NCBI RefSeq assembly: GCF_016864375.1 | Contig: NZ_CP069354.1 | Span: forward strand, 4,127,501 to 4,191,500 | Length of the DNA stretch: 64,000 nt | Direction of reading: 5' to 3' | Origin: Microvirga sp. VF16 | GTDB lineage: Bacteria; Pseudomonadota; Alphaproteobacteria; Rhizobiales; Beijerinckiaceae | Shown here: positions 16,532 through 24,293 of the stretch, piece after piece | How positions within the stretch are numbered: the first letter of the stretch is position 1 | Layout: every line of letters begins with the position of its first letter | The notes under the pieces: model-generated | What the model saw: the letters and a program-made list of their open reading frames with translations, nothing else | What the model was told of the DNA's origin: nothing | Database searches by the model: none | Program-made: the position numbers and the translations under genes

Positions 16532-17488
16532 CTACTTGGCCTTGGCCGAGGCGCGCTTGCGGGCATAGTCCATCAGCTCCTCATCCACGACCTCGGGCAG
16601 CCTGATCTCCATGGCCACGAAGAGATCGCCGTGACCCGCCTTGGTCGGCAGACCCTTGCCGCGCAGGCGGAAGGTGCGGCCGGAATTGGTCATGGGTGGG
16701 ATCTTCATCTCCACCGAGCCGGTCAGGGTCGGAACGCGCACCGAGCCGCCGAGGATTGCCTCCTCGATCTCGACGGGCAGCCGCAGGCGCAGGTCGGATC
16801 CTTCCGGCGTAAAGCGCTCATGGGGCGCGAACTTGATAGTGAGCAGCGCATCGCCGGGATCGATGCCGGGAGCCCCCTGCCCCAAGCCGCGCAGGCGGAT
16901 CACCTGGCCGTCGCTCACGCCCTTGGGGATCACCACGTCCACGTCGCGACCGGTGGAGAGCCTGATGCGCTTCTTGGCCTCCTGGGCCACCTCTTCCAAG
17001 GTCACGGTCAAGGTCGCGGCCACGTCCTCGCCCTTCTGGGCCCGGCCGCGGCTCTGGCGCGTGCTCTCCCCTCCCGAACGGAAGGCGTCGGCGAAGAACT
17101 GGGAGAAGACATCGTCTCCGAGATCGGCCCCAAAACCGCTCCGGCTCGAGCGGCGGGAGCCGCCGCCGAAGCCGAAGCCGCTGAATCCGGAGAAATCCTC
17201 GGATCTCGCACCGCCTCGTCCGCCGCCGAAACCCTCAAAACCCTGGAAGCGCGGCTTGCCCTCGGCGTCGATTTCGCCCCGGTCGAACTGGACCCGTTTG
17301 CTGGCATCGCCGAGGATCTCGTAGGCGGCATTCGCCTCGGCGAACTTGTCCTTCGCCTTGGGATCGTCCTTGTTGCTGTCGGGATGATAGGTCTTGGCGA
17401 GCTTGCGGAACGCCTTCTTGATCTCCGCTTCGCTCGCGGAGCGGGATACGCCCAGAACGTCGTAGGGGTTTCGCATTGTGGAATCCAT
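16532..17488 (-). CDS. DnaJ/CbpA-like co-chaperone
   Basis: A 318-aa type II J-domain protein. The J domain is at residues 5-70 with the HPD tripeptide in YHPDSNKDD, followed by a Gly/Phe-rich linker (about 80-140) and two C-terminal substrate-binding beta domains (about 155-300). There is no zinc-finger domain, which separates it from DnaJ proper. It would stimulate the ATPase of DnaK or a paralogue. Start: ATG 17488, or Met5 at 17476, which directly begins the conserved RNPYDVLGV. A dnaJ-like gene divergent from pdxH and upstream of fabI is a classic Rhizobiales arrangement. Confidence 0.94.
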   Translation of the reverse strand: MDSTMRNPYDVLGVSRSASEAEIKKAFRKLAKTYHPDSNKDDPKAKDKFAEANAAYEILGDASKRVQFDRGEIDAEGKPRFQGFEGFGGGRGGARSEDFSGFSGFGFGGGSRRSSRSGFGADLGDDVFSQFFADAFRSGGESTRQSRGRAQKGEDVAATLTVTLEEVAQEAKKRIRLSTGRDVDVVIPKGVSDGQVIRLRGLGQGAPGIDPGDALLTIKFAPHERFTPEGSDLRLRLPVEIEEAILGGSVRVPTLTGSVEMKIPPMTNSGRTFRLRGKGLPTKAGHGDLFVAMEIRLPEVVDEELMDYARKRASAKAK

Positions 17489-17508
17489 GAACCGTCGGAT
17501 TGGAGCCT

Positions 17509-17630
17509 AGAGCATCGGACCCAAAAGTGGACTTCCACTTTTGGGATATATCCGATGCCTATCTTCTGAGTTGGCGCATCGTTCGGAGCGGAAAAACCGG
17601 ATCCACTTTTCCGCACGATGCGCTAGAGCT
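17509..17630. repeat. Double-hairpin dispersed repeat, copy 1
   Basis: Hairpin A pairs GCATCGGA (17512-17519) with TCCGATGC (17551-17558) around a second perfect stem CCAAAAGTGG / CCACTTTTGG. Hairpin B pairs GCGCATCGT (17574-17582) with ACGATGCGC (17615-17623). Related copies at 24197-24293 and 58498-58561 share the GCGCATCGTGCGG...CGATGCGC core and an AGGGATTGA.C.CAT(C/T)GGA tail. The element lies between the dnaJ-like gene and a lipoprotein gene. This type of intergenic repeat is abundant in Rhizobiales. Confidence 0.8.
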
Positions 17631-17709
17631 CAACGGCTTTGACGGTCATATGGTCGAAGTGTTGCCGGTTTGCAACGCCTCAAACGGCTAAAGCTTGTCC
17701 TTGCAAGAG

Positions 17710-18135
17710 CTAAACCTTGGCTTGGCCCTTATGAGGCTTGACCTCCTTGATCGCCCATTCGCCGCCGGAGGGCCGACAGGCCATACCGTGCAGGGAGGCC
17801 GCGGAAGGGCCGCTCAAATTGGCCGAGAAGGTGCGGCAGATCTCGTCGTCCTTCACGAAAGGCGCGCCCATGGGCGTGAAGGTGCCTTTGCGGGTCGTAT
17901 CGGGATTGTCCCACGACACCTGGGTGCCGGGGCCCTGCGGGTCGAGGGCGACGGCCAGCGCCGCCTTGGCCCGACGCCAGTCCTCGTTGTCGAGATCGGC
18001 CGACAGGGGGGTGACCGCCTTGGCCGCGATGGCGCCGGTCGCCTTGGGCTCGTCATCGTCCAGGGCCGACAGTCCGAAGGAGAAGCTGCATGCGCTCGTG
18101 GACAGCGCAATCAGACCGACCGCCAGCAGTTTCAC
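17710..18135 (-). CDS. Surface-antigen-like lipoprotein (RT0821/Lpp0805-type)
   Basis: A 141-aa exported protein. I start it at GTG 18133-18135, with GGAGCG just before it, because the residues that follow (VKLLAVGLIALSTSAC) form a lipoprotein signal peptide with Cys16 as lipidation site. The longer open frame upstream lacks export features. The C-terminal half (WDNPDTTRKGTFTP, CRTFSA, GMACRPSGGEWAIKE) resembles the 17-kDa surface antigen/RT0821 family found across alphaproteobacteria. It is divergent from pdxH with a 100-bp gap. The cellular role is unknown. Confidence 0.72.
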   Translation of the reverse strand: MKLLAVGLIALSTSACSFSFGLSALDDDEPKATGAIAAKAVTPLSADLDNEDWRRAKAALAVALDPQGPGTQVSWDNPDTTRKGTFTPMGAPFVKDDEICRTFSANLSGPSAASLHGMACRPSGGEWAIKEVKPHKGQAKV

Positions 18136-18235
18136 GGCTTCGCTCCGGCCAGCATCTGATCTATAACGGCGCGCATTGGTCGACGTCACGCGTCGGATCC
18201 CCCCAGAACCAAAAGTCACAGAACGAGATAAGACA

Positions 18236-18844
18236 TTGAACCCGTTAACAACCGGTGACTTCACTGAATCGGACGAGCCCTTCACGCTCTTCAAGACCTG
18301 GCTGACGGAGGCCGAGGCTTCGGAGCCCAACGATCCCAACGCGATGGCGCTGGCGACCGTCGACGAGACCGGGCTGCCGAATGTCCGCATGGTTCTCCTC
18401 AAGGGCTTCGATGAGAACGGCTTCGTGTTCTACACCAACACGGAATCCAACAAGGGCCAAGAGCTTCTGGGGCAGAAGAAGGCCGCCATCGTTCTGCACT
18501 GGAAGAGCCTGCGCCGGCAGGTCCGCGCGCGGGGGCCGGTGACCATCGTCGGCGACGCGGAAGCCGATGCTTACTTTCAGAGCCGCCCCCGCGACAGCCG
18601 CATCGGCGCCTGGGCGAGCCAGCAATCGCGCCCGTTGGAAAGCCGCTTCGCCCTGGAGAAGGCAGTCGCGCTTCACACGGCCAAATACGCCATCGGCGAG
18701 GTGCCGCGCCCGCCCTACTGGACGGGCTTTCGCATCGAACCGGTCTCGATCGAATTCTGGCAGGACAAGCCGTTCCGCCTCCACGACCGGGTCATCTTCA
18801 CCCGCGAGGGCGACGGCTGGCGGAAAGTACGGCTTTATCCCTGA
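18236..18844 (+). CDS. pdxH: Pyridoxamine 5'-phosphate oxidase
   Basis: An FMN-dependent enzyme that oxidises pyridoxamine or pyridoxine 5'-phosphate to pyridoxal 5'-phosphate. NAMALATVDETGLPNVRMVLL and the C-terminal segment with FRLHDRVIFTREGDGWRKVRLYP are diagnostic; RIGAWASQQSRPLESR carries substrate and FMN contacts. No ATG suits the N-terminus. I choose TTG 18236 (202 aa), which keeps a 100-bp divergent promoter region; an earlier TTG at 18176 (222 aa) is the alternative. With aroC and the ribB fusion, it is one of several flavin-linked genes in this conserved neighbourhood. Confidence 0.95.
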   Translation: MNPLTTGDFTESDEPFTLFKTWLTEAEASEPNDPNAMALATVDETGLPNVRMVLLKGFDENGFVFYTNTESNKGQELLGQKKAAIVLHWKSLRRQVRARGPVTIVGDAEADAYFQSRPRDSRIGAWASQQSRPLESRFALEKAVALHTAKYAIGEVPRPPYWTGFRIEPVSIEFWQDKPFRLHDRVIFTREGDGWRKVRLYP

Positions 18845-18913
18845 TTGCGACCCAAACCGTAGACCCTAGCCCTGAACCGGGATAAGGGTCTGGCCCCTTA
18901 CGCGAGAAACCTG

Positions 18914-19669
18914 ATGTCCTCCTCCACCCCCAACTCCCGCCGCATCATGCTGCTCACCGGCGCCAGCCGGGGGATCGGACACGCGACCGTCAAGCGCTTC
19001 TCCGCGGCCGGGTGGCGGGTCATCACCTGCTCGCGGCATGGCTTTCCCGAAAACTGCCCGTGGGAGATGGGACCGGAGGATCACCTCCAGGTCGATCTGG
19101 CCGACGCCGAGGACACACGCCGCGCCATCGCGGAGGTGAAGGAGCGGCTCGCCGCCGAGGGCAGCTGCCTGCATGCGCTCGTGAACAACGCCGGCATCTC
19201 GCCGAAGGGCGAAGGCGGCTCGCGGCTGGACGCGCTCCATACCTCCCATGAGGATTGGATGCGGGTGTTCCAGGTGAATTTTTTCGCCTCGATCATGCTG
19301 GCCCGGGGCCTGCAGGACGAACTGACGAAGGCCAAGGGTTCGGTGGTCAACGTGACCTCCATCGCGGGCTCCCGCGTCCATCCCTTTGCAGGCGCGGCCT
19401 ATGCCACCTCGAAGGCGGCGCTCGCCGCGCTCACCCGCGAGATGGCGGCCGATTTCGGGCCTCTGGGCGTGCGCGTCAATGCCATCTCGCCCGGCGAGAT
19501 CGACACCGCGATCCTCTCGCCCGGCACGGAGAAGATCGTCGAGCAATTGCCGATGCGGCGGCTGGGCACCCCGGACGAGGTCGCCAAGGCCATCTACTTC
19601 CTCTGCACGGATGCGAGTTCCTACGTGAACGGCGCGGAGCTCCACATCAATGGTGGTCAGCACGTCTGA
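18914..19669 (+). CDS. Short-chain dehydrogenase/reductase
   Basis: A 251-aa classical SDR with the Rossmann motif TGASRGIG (residues 15-22), the N-N-A-G motif, a catalytic Ser-Tyr-Lys set in VTSIAG and YATSKAALAAL, and NGAELHINGGQHV at the C-terminus. It would carry out an NAD(P)(H)-dependent oxidation or reduction of a hydroxyl or carbonyl group. It lies downstream of pdxH after 69 bp and just before a small secreted protein. The substrate is unknown; the C-terminal shape resembles 3-oxoacyl-ACP reductase-like members. Confidence 0.92.
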   Translation: MSSSTPNSRRIMLLTGASRGIGHATVKRFSAAGWRVITCSRHGFPENCPWEMGPEDHLQVDLADAEDTRRAIAEVKERLAAEGSCLHALVNNAGISPKGEGGSRLDALHTSHEDWMRVFQVNFFASIMLARGLQDELTKAKGSVVNVTSIAGSRVHPFAGAAYATSKAALAALTREMAADFGPLGVRVNAISPGEIDTAILSPGTEKIVEQLPMRRLGTPDEVAKAIYFLCTDASSYVNGAELHINGGQHV

Positions 19670-19680
19670 ACGGACGAAAC

Positions 19681-20097
19681 ATGACTCCGCGCCTTTCGCA
19701 GCTCGTCGCGGCCGTGCTGATCCTCGGTTCAGTATCGGATGCGCTGAGCCAGGAAGAACCTGAGAAAAACCCGTTCGCCGATCCGGACATGCAGCCCTCG
19801 TATCGGGCGCAATGCCATGAAGTCCGCGAATTGACCAAGGATCGCGAGACGGGCTCGACCCGGATCGATTTCAGCGTCACCGGCCCCCTCGCCCTTGTGC
19901 ATTTCGACGGCACGCTGGCCTATCTCGGCCTGTGCGGCACCGCGCCCGAACCGAAGGTTCTGTGCATCACCTACCAGACCAACGACATGAAGGTCGGCGA
20001 GGTGGTGACGATCACGGGCGGCTATAGCCGCCCGAATCCGGATTTCATCGTGCTCGACCCATGTCTGGCGCAGCGGCCGGACGGGACAGCGCAATAG
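19681..20097 (+). CDS. Hypothetical secreted protein (138 aa)
   Basis: I do not recognise the family. ATG 19681 is followed by a typical signal peptide (MTPRLSQLVAAVLILGSVSDALSQ, cleavage near residue 23), so the mature protein is probably periplasmic. The mature part has three Cys (AQCHEV, LGLCGT, VLCITY) plus one near the end (LDPCLAQ), an even number that could form two disulfides. A long stretch of beta-type sequence (DFSVTGPLALVHFDGTLAYL, VVTITGGYSRP) suggests a small beta-sandwich. The start lies 11 bp after the SDR stop, so the genes are probably cotranscribed. Confidence 0.8.
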   Translation: MTPRLSQLVAAVLILGSVSDALSQEEPEKNPFADPDMQPSYRAQCHEVRELTKDRETGSTRIDFSVTGPLALVHFDGTLAYLGLCGTAPEPKVLCITYQTNDMKVGEVVTITGGYSRPNPDFIVLDPCLAQRPDGTAQ

Positions 20098-20188
20098 GAC
20101 GCTACACCGCCTGCACGGGCCGGGCTATTACCGCATCACGACGGCAGGCCGCGCCTCCCTCCGCTCTCCCGGACAGGGAGGGGAGTAG

Positions 20189-20311
20189 GTGTCGGACTTC
20201 ATGCGAGGGGCATTGTTCGTGGTGCTGCTTCAGGCAGCCATCAGGACCCTGCCCTATGAGCCTGGCTATGCTCTTGGCGTGGCTTTGCGGCAGGCAATCG
20301 GGCTATGGTAG
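20189..20311 (+). CDS. Possible 40-aa membrane peptide
   Basis: A short open frame starting at GTG 20189 after an AGGGAGG ribosome site 7 bases upstream. The product has one hydrophobic segment (GALFVVLLQAAI) followed by an amphipathic part ending in ALRQAIGLW. It ends 29 bp before the start of the HEPN-like gene. It is too short for homology by eye. The strong ribosome site and the membrane-peptide look are the only support. Confidence 0.45.
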   Translation: MSDFMRGALFVVLLQAAIRTLPYEPGYALGVALRQAIGLW

Positions 20312-20340
20312 TCCAAGCCCCGGACTGCTATGGAGAAATC

Positions 20341-21054
20341 GTGAGTGTGAGCAAGAAAAGTATAAGGGTAAACCCACTTCAGGCTATAGCCGCTCTTTCA
20401 CCTCTTGAGCGGATAAATATCTCACTGACGCACCTGGATCACGCCCATAGGTTACTGCATGAAGCTATAAACTACTCGGAACAAAGGCGGGCGATCTTAC
20501 CGACACTTGCCGAGTTCTGGCACGACAACATGCCACGACCAGTGTTCACCCTTTTGGTGACCGTCACAAATTTCGAAGTTTCCAGCGTATGCCGCCTCTG
20601 GGATAAGGCGGCCCTGCCAAAGTTTGGTCTACCCACAATAGCCGCTCTGCTCGACGATCCGAACGTCCTAGAGATTGTTGAGGAGCAGCTTAGTACAACC
20701 CATCAGAGCGCAGAGGTTCTCAGGTCAGAATTGAGCCGGATTGACGAGGCGATTTCGACTATTAAGGAGATCGAAGCCTCAGACCAGATCATGCGTGTTC
20801 GCAATTTTCGCGACAAGTTTATCGCGCACCCATTGCTATGGACTTATAATGATCAAAAGGCAGCGATTGAACTCATCAAGGATGGGGATACAGATGCTCT
20901 AGTAGTAGCGGCCATATCTACGATGACACGCTTGATGAGCGTGGCCAGGGGTGAACCGCTGGATTACTTGCACTTGCAGGAGCGAGAACGAGAGGAGTCG
21001 AAGCGGTTCTTCGATTCCGTGAAATGGCCAAGTGACAAAGGCTCTCTAGCGTAG
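20341..21054 (+). CDS. HEPN / AbiU2-like protein
   Basis: A 237-aa all-helical protein whose only clear motif is RNFRDKFIAHP near two-thirds of its length; R-D-K-F-I-A-H fits the R-x4-6-H active site of HEPN ribonucleases, and the surrounding pattern resembles the AbiU2 HEPN family. Such domains occur in abortive-infection and toxin proteins and also in unrelated housekeeping contexts. GTG 20341 (GGAGA 4 bases upstream) was chosen; ATG 20305 and GTG 20347 are alternatives. The gene is clearly poorer in G+C than its neighbours and breaks an otherwise ordinary region, which points to horizontal acquisition. A nucleotidyltransferase (MNT) partner is not visible next to it. Confidence 0.6.
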   Translation: MSVSKKSIRVNPLQAIAALSPLERINISLTHLDHAHRLLHEAINYSEQRRAILPTLAEFWHDNMPRPVFTLLVTVTNFEVSSVCRLWDKAALPKFGLPTIAALLDDPNVLEIVEEQLSTTHQSAEVLRSELSRIDEAISTIKEIEASDQIMRVRNFRDKFIAHPLLWTYNDQKAAIELIKDGDTDALVVAAISTMTRLMSVARGEPLDYLHLQEREREESKRFFDSVKWPSDKGSLA

Positions 21055-21086
21055 CCAGCCCCATTTCTCCCCGCTATACCCTCCCC

Positions 21087-21188
21087 ATGACTTACTCCCG
21101 TGACACCACCGTGCCGGCTCCGAGCATACCGGCAGCATTGCCCTGGCCATTTGCCGCTGACTCAACGAGAGAGCGTCGCAAGATTTGA
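21087..21188 (+). other. Tiny ORF beginning MTYSRDTT, copy A
   Basis: A 33-codon frame beginning M-T-Y-S-R-D-T-T. The first 23 bases match a second frame at 21693 except at two third-codon positions (ACT/ACC, CGT/CGC), so the match may reflect coding constraint. After the shared start the two diverge. It may be a gene fragment left by duplication; expression is not supported by a clear ribosome site. Confidence 0.3.
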
Positions 21189-21209
21189 CCTGCGACGCTC
21201 TGAGGTGAG

Positions 21210-21527
21210 TTACCAGCACTCCAGCGGCTCGTTAGGACCGGGAGGATTTTCGGCATAGCCGGGAATGATGACGGGACCGTCTCCCGAACCGGGGGGCGTT
21301 GCATAAAACGGAGGATAGCCGCCGCCATGGTCATTCCCGGAAGGGAACCACGATGAGAGATCCTCTAACAGGTGTGACAATGGATTTCCGCCGTATAGCG
21401 GACCTACATCACCGCCAGGACCGCCGTTCGGCTCCACGGGTATGGGTTCTCCCGGATTGGGTTCTCCCACAGCAATTGCAGGCGGTTCGTTGCCGCTCGA
21501 ATCGTAAGGTATATTGTAGCCGTTCAT
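21210..21527 (-). CDS. Proline/glycine-rich hypothetical protein (105 aa)
   Basis: The frame begins at ATG 21525-21527 with AAAGGA at a good distance upstream. The product is about one-third Pro and Gly, acidic, and lacks a signal peptide; segments such as EPNPGEPIPVEPNGGPGG and YPPFYATPPGSGDGP suggest a disordered or extended protein. It ends EPLECW with a single Cys. I cannot assign a family, and a low-complexity frame in GC-rich DNA could be accidental, but the ribosome site favours translation. It lies between the two MTYSRDTT-type fragments. Confidence 0.45.
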   Translation of the reverse strand: MNGYNIPYDSSGNEPPAIAVGEPNPGEPIPVEPNGGPGGDVGPLYGGNPLSHLLEDLSSWFPSGNDHGGGYPPFYATPPGSGDGPVIIPGYAENPPGPNEPLECW

Positions 21528-21844
21528 GAGACGTCCTTTCCAGTAAGGCTGCTAGCTTCCGCCGAGGATGTTCTCCGACGGCGAACGGTCACTTTGGCCC
21601 ACTCCGCAAAGACTGATCTGTGAGATGCGTCACAGGTGGTCGACACGTCCTGGATAAGCGGAAAAATTACGTCCTGAGCGCAAAACGGCGATATGACCTA
21701 CTCCCGCGACACCACCACCATCTCCGAGTTCACCGACCAGAAGCACCTGATCTAGGGAATGGTGGATTGAGACGGAAGCTTGAGTCCTCCTCAAGATGTC
21801 AAAGGAGCAGCGGGATGCCTTCTTCAACGGCCGGAGGACTAGCA
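21528..21844. other. Gap with a gene fragment
   Basis: A 317-base gap between the Pro/Gly-rich frame and the citrate synthase gene. It contains the MTYSRDTT-type frame at 21693-21755 (20 codons, copy B) and no other recognisable gene, repeat or RNA. The last 60 bases are the region downstream of the citrate synthase stop. Confidence 0.4.
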
Positions 21845-22915
21845 TTACGCCGCCTGAGCGGGCCAGGACCCGACATAGCGCGATTGCGGCCGGATGATGC
21901 GGCCGGTACGGCTCTGCTCGATGGCATGGGCCACCCATCCCGCTGCGCGGCCCGCCGCGAAGAGCGGCGTGAAGCCCTCGCGCGGAACGCCGAGGGCGTC
22001 GAGCAGGATGGCGGTGTAGAACTCCACATTGGTGTCGAGCCGGCGGCCCGGCTTGCGGCGCTCCAGCACCTTCAGGGCCGTTACCTCGACGGCCTCCGCG
22101 AAGGAAATGCGGTTGCCCTTTCCCTTCAGCCGTCCGACGGCGGCCTTGAGCACGTCCGCCCGAGGATCGCGCACCCGGTAGATGCGGTGGCCGAAGCCCA
22201 TGAGGCGCTCGCCCCGTGCCATGGCATCGTCGAGCCAGGAATCCGCATTCTCGATGGAACCGATCGCGTCCAGCATGTCGAGCACCGGACCGGGCGCGCC
22301 GCCATGCAGCGGCCCCTTCAGGGCGCAGAGCCCGGCCACGACGGAAGACAGGATGCCGGCCTGTGTCGAGGCGACCACGCGGGCCGTGAAGGTCGAGGCA
22401 TTGAGTCCGTGGTCGATGACCGTCACGAGATAGGTGTCGAGGGCCTGCGCCTCACTCGCTGAGATCGGTGCGTTGCGCATCATGCGCAGGATGTCGGCGG
22501 CGTGACCTGCGGATGCGTCTGGCTCCACCGGTGCGAGACCCTGCATTCCTCGAACCGCCATGGCGGCCGCAACGCCGGCGGCCCCGACCGCCAGAGCGGG
22601 ATGGTCCTCCTCCGCATCGGGCAGGCTCGCAAGGAGCAGACGCATGCCCTCAACCGGTGTGAGCCCGGCGAGGTATGGGGCAAGCGGAGCAAGATGCCTG
22701 TAAGCCCTCACCCGTGCCCTACCGAGAAGGGCATGAGGATCGGTTGCGGCGTCCAGGACGAGGCCGCTCCACAACATCGCCACCACATCCTCGAAGGCCA
22801 CTCGGCCAGCCAACTCCTCGAGATCGTGTCCGCAGATGATTAGACGCCCCGCCTCACCGTCCACATGGCTGAGGGTAGTCTCGGCCGCCACGACGTCGTC
22901 AAGTCCGATGGTCAT
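21845..22915 (-). CDS. Citrate synthase-family protein (CitA-like)
   Basis: A 356-aa citrate/methylcitrate synthase homologue. The two catalytic His are present in GPLHGGAPGP and GFGHRIYRVRDPRA; the third catalytic position reads N-V-E-F-Y, with Glu in place of the usual Asp, a change also seen in other CitA-type enzymes such as the mycobacterial one. ATG 22913-22915 follows AGGAGA. The enzyme would condense oxaloacetate with an acyl-CoA. It is divergent from a second citrate synthase homologue that carries an HTH domain (ATG-to-ATG distance 76 bp), so the two probably share regulation. It is not in a TCA-cycle operon, so a side pathway is likely. Confidence 0.9.
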   Translation of the reverse strand: MTIGLDDVVAAETTLSHVDGEAGRLIICGHDLEELAGRVAFEDVVAMLWSGLVLDAATDPHALLGRARVRAYRHLAPLAPYLAGLTPVEGMRLLLASLPDAEEDHPALAVGAAGVAAAMAVRGMQGLAPVEPDASAGHAADILRMMRNAPISASEAQALDTYLVTVIDHGLNASTFTARVVASTQAGILSSVVAGLCALKGPLHGGAPGPVLDMLDAIGSIENADSWLDDAMARGERLMGFGHRIYRVRDPRADVLKAAVGRLKGKGNRISFAEAVEVTALKVLERRKPGRRLDTNVEFYTAILLDALGVPREGFTPLFAAGRAAGWVAHAIEQSRTGRIIRPQSRYVGSWPAQAA

Positions 22916-22975
22916 GAGCTTTCTCCTGTGTTGCGGGAGAGCTTCGCGCCAGTCTTGCCGGGCGGTCAATCTTGA

Positions 22976-22991
22976 ATCAACATATCAACAT
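22976..22991 (+). promoter_or_regulatory. Tandem 8-bp repeat abutting the HTH-citrate synthase start
   Basis: ATCAACAT is repeated twice head to tail and touches the ATG at 22992. There is no ribosome-binding site, so the transcript may be leaderless and the repeat may lie in the core promoter. It is a candidate binding site for the HTH domain of the protein it precedes (inference). Confidence 0.35.
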
Positions 22992-24125
22992 ATGAGCACT
23001 GCATCCCTCGATCTCGCATCGGCCGACGAGGCCTCGTCCCGCCTCGGCATCAGCCGTGCGAGCCTCTATGCCTATGTGAGCCGAGGCTTGGTTCGCTCCT
23101 TTGCCTCGCCGCACGATTCGCGTCAGCGGCTCTATGCCGTCGAGGATGTGGAGACGCTGGTGGAGCGAAAAGCCCGCTTCCGCCGCCCCGCTGCCGCGGC
23201 CGCGACCGCCCTCGACTGGGGACTGCCGGTGCTCGAAACGAGCATCACGCAGATCAAGGATGGGCACCTCTTCTATCGCGGGCAGGACGCCATCGCGCTC
23301 GCCCGCACCGCCAGCCTCGAGGACACCGCGCGATTGCTGGTCGGCGCCTTGGACGAGGATGCCTTCCTTAAGCACTCCCGGATCCCCGGGTCTTTGCCCG
23401 GTCCGGCCTTCGGCCCCCATGGTTACGTGGCGCAGGCTGTCCGCCTTCTCTCGGAGCCGGCCCCCAGGGAGACCCGGGCAGCGGAGGTGGCGGCGATCCT
23501 GCGCCTGATGACGGCCGCCGCCAGCGGCGGCGATCCCGGCATCGAGCCGATTCATATCCACTTGGCTTCTGTCTGGAAGACCTCCCCGCAGGCCGCCGAT
23601 AAGATCCGGCGCGCCCTCGTTCTCTGCGCCGACCACGAACTCAGCTCATCCGCCTTCGCGGTCCGGGTCACGGCCTCGACCGGTGCCTCCCTGCGCAATG
23701 CCATCATCGCGGGGCTCGTGACCCTGAGCGGCCCCTATCACGGCGGGATGACGGAGCGGGTCAGGGCATTTTTGGACAATCCCGGAACGACGTCGCCCCC
23801 TGGCCTCCGACACCGCCTTTATCCGGACGGGGATCCCCGAGGGCGGGCACTTCTGGAGAACGTGCCGCTTCTGGCTTCGGACGCCACGACCCTGAAGACG
23901 ATCACAAGTGCCTCCGGCGGCAGTCCCAGCATCGATGTCGCTCTCGTCATGATGGAGCGGGCCTATGGACTGCCGGTGGGCGCTGCGTTTACGCTCTTTG
24001 CCATCGGACGCACGGCCGGATGGCTTGCTCACGCCATCGAGCAGCGCAGCCAAGCAGCCCTCATCCGGCCGCGGGCCCGTTATGTCGCGACTGACGAACC
24101 ATCGGCGCAGAAATCTTCCTCATGA
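22992..24125 (+). CDS. HTH domain-citrate synthase fusion
   Basis: A 377-aa protein. Residues about 8-60 are a MerR/excisionase-like helix-turn-helix (EASSRLGISRASLYAYVSRG, then R-Q-R-L-Y and VEDVETLVERK). Residues 75-370 are a citrate synthase fold with His residues in GPYHGGMTERV and LRHRLYPDGDPRG and Asp in PSIDVALVMMERAYGLP, so catalysis is not excluded. It could be an enzyme that also binds DNA, or a regulator that senses oxaloacetate, citrate or acyl-CoA. No ribosome site is visible before ATG 22992. It is divergent from the CitA-like gene. Confidence 0.88.
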   Translation: MSTASLDLASADEASSRLGISRASLYAYVSRGLVRSFASPHDSRQRLYAVEDVETLVERKARFRRPAAAAATALDWGLPVLETSITQIKDGHLFYRGQDAIALARTASLEDTARLLVGALDEDAFLKHSRIPGSLPGPAFGPHGYVAQAVRLLSEPAPRETRAAEVAAILRLMTAAASGGDPGIEPIHIHLASVWKTSPQAADKIRRALVLCADHELSSSAFAVRVTASTGASLRNAIIAGLVTLSGPYHGGMTERVRAFLDNPGTTSPPGLRHRLYPDGDPRGRALLENVPLLASDATTLKTITSASGGSPSIDVALVMMERAYGLPVGAAFTLFAIGRTAGWLAHAIEQRSQAALIRPRARYVATDEPSAQKSSS

Positions 24126-24196
24126 TCAACGGCGGCCGTTCTCAATTCCGCTGCCCGCCTCGCAGGAACTCGGGGTCTCGCTTCCATTCAAAGCGC

Positions 24197-24293
24197 TAGC
24201 GCATCGTGCGGACCCAGAGGGCCGCGTCAGTGAAACGTGGACCCGGTATTCCGCTCCCAACGATGCGCTGCTTAAGGGATTGATCCGATGCTC
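24197..24293. repeat. Double-hairpin dispersed repeat, copy 2
   Basis: GCGCATCGT (24199-24207) pairs with ACGATGCGC (24260-24268), followed by an AGGGATTGATCCGATGC tail. It is related to the elements at 17509 and 58498. The tail extends past the stop codon of the acyltransferase at 24272, so the last codons of that gene are repeat sequence. Confidence 0.75.
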
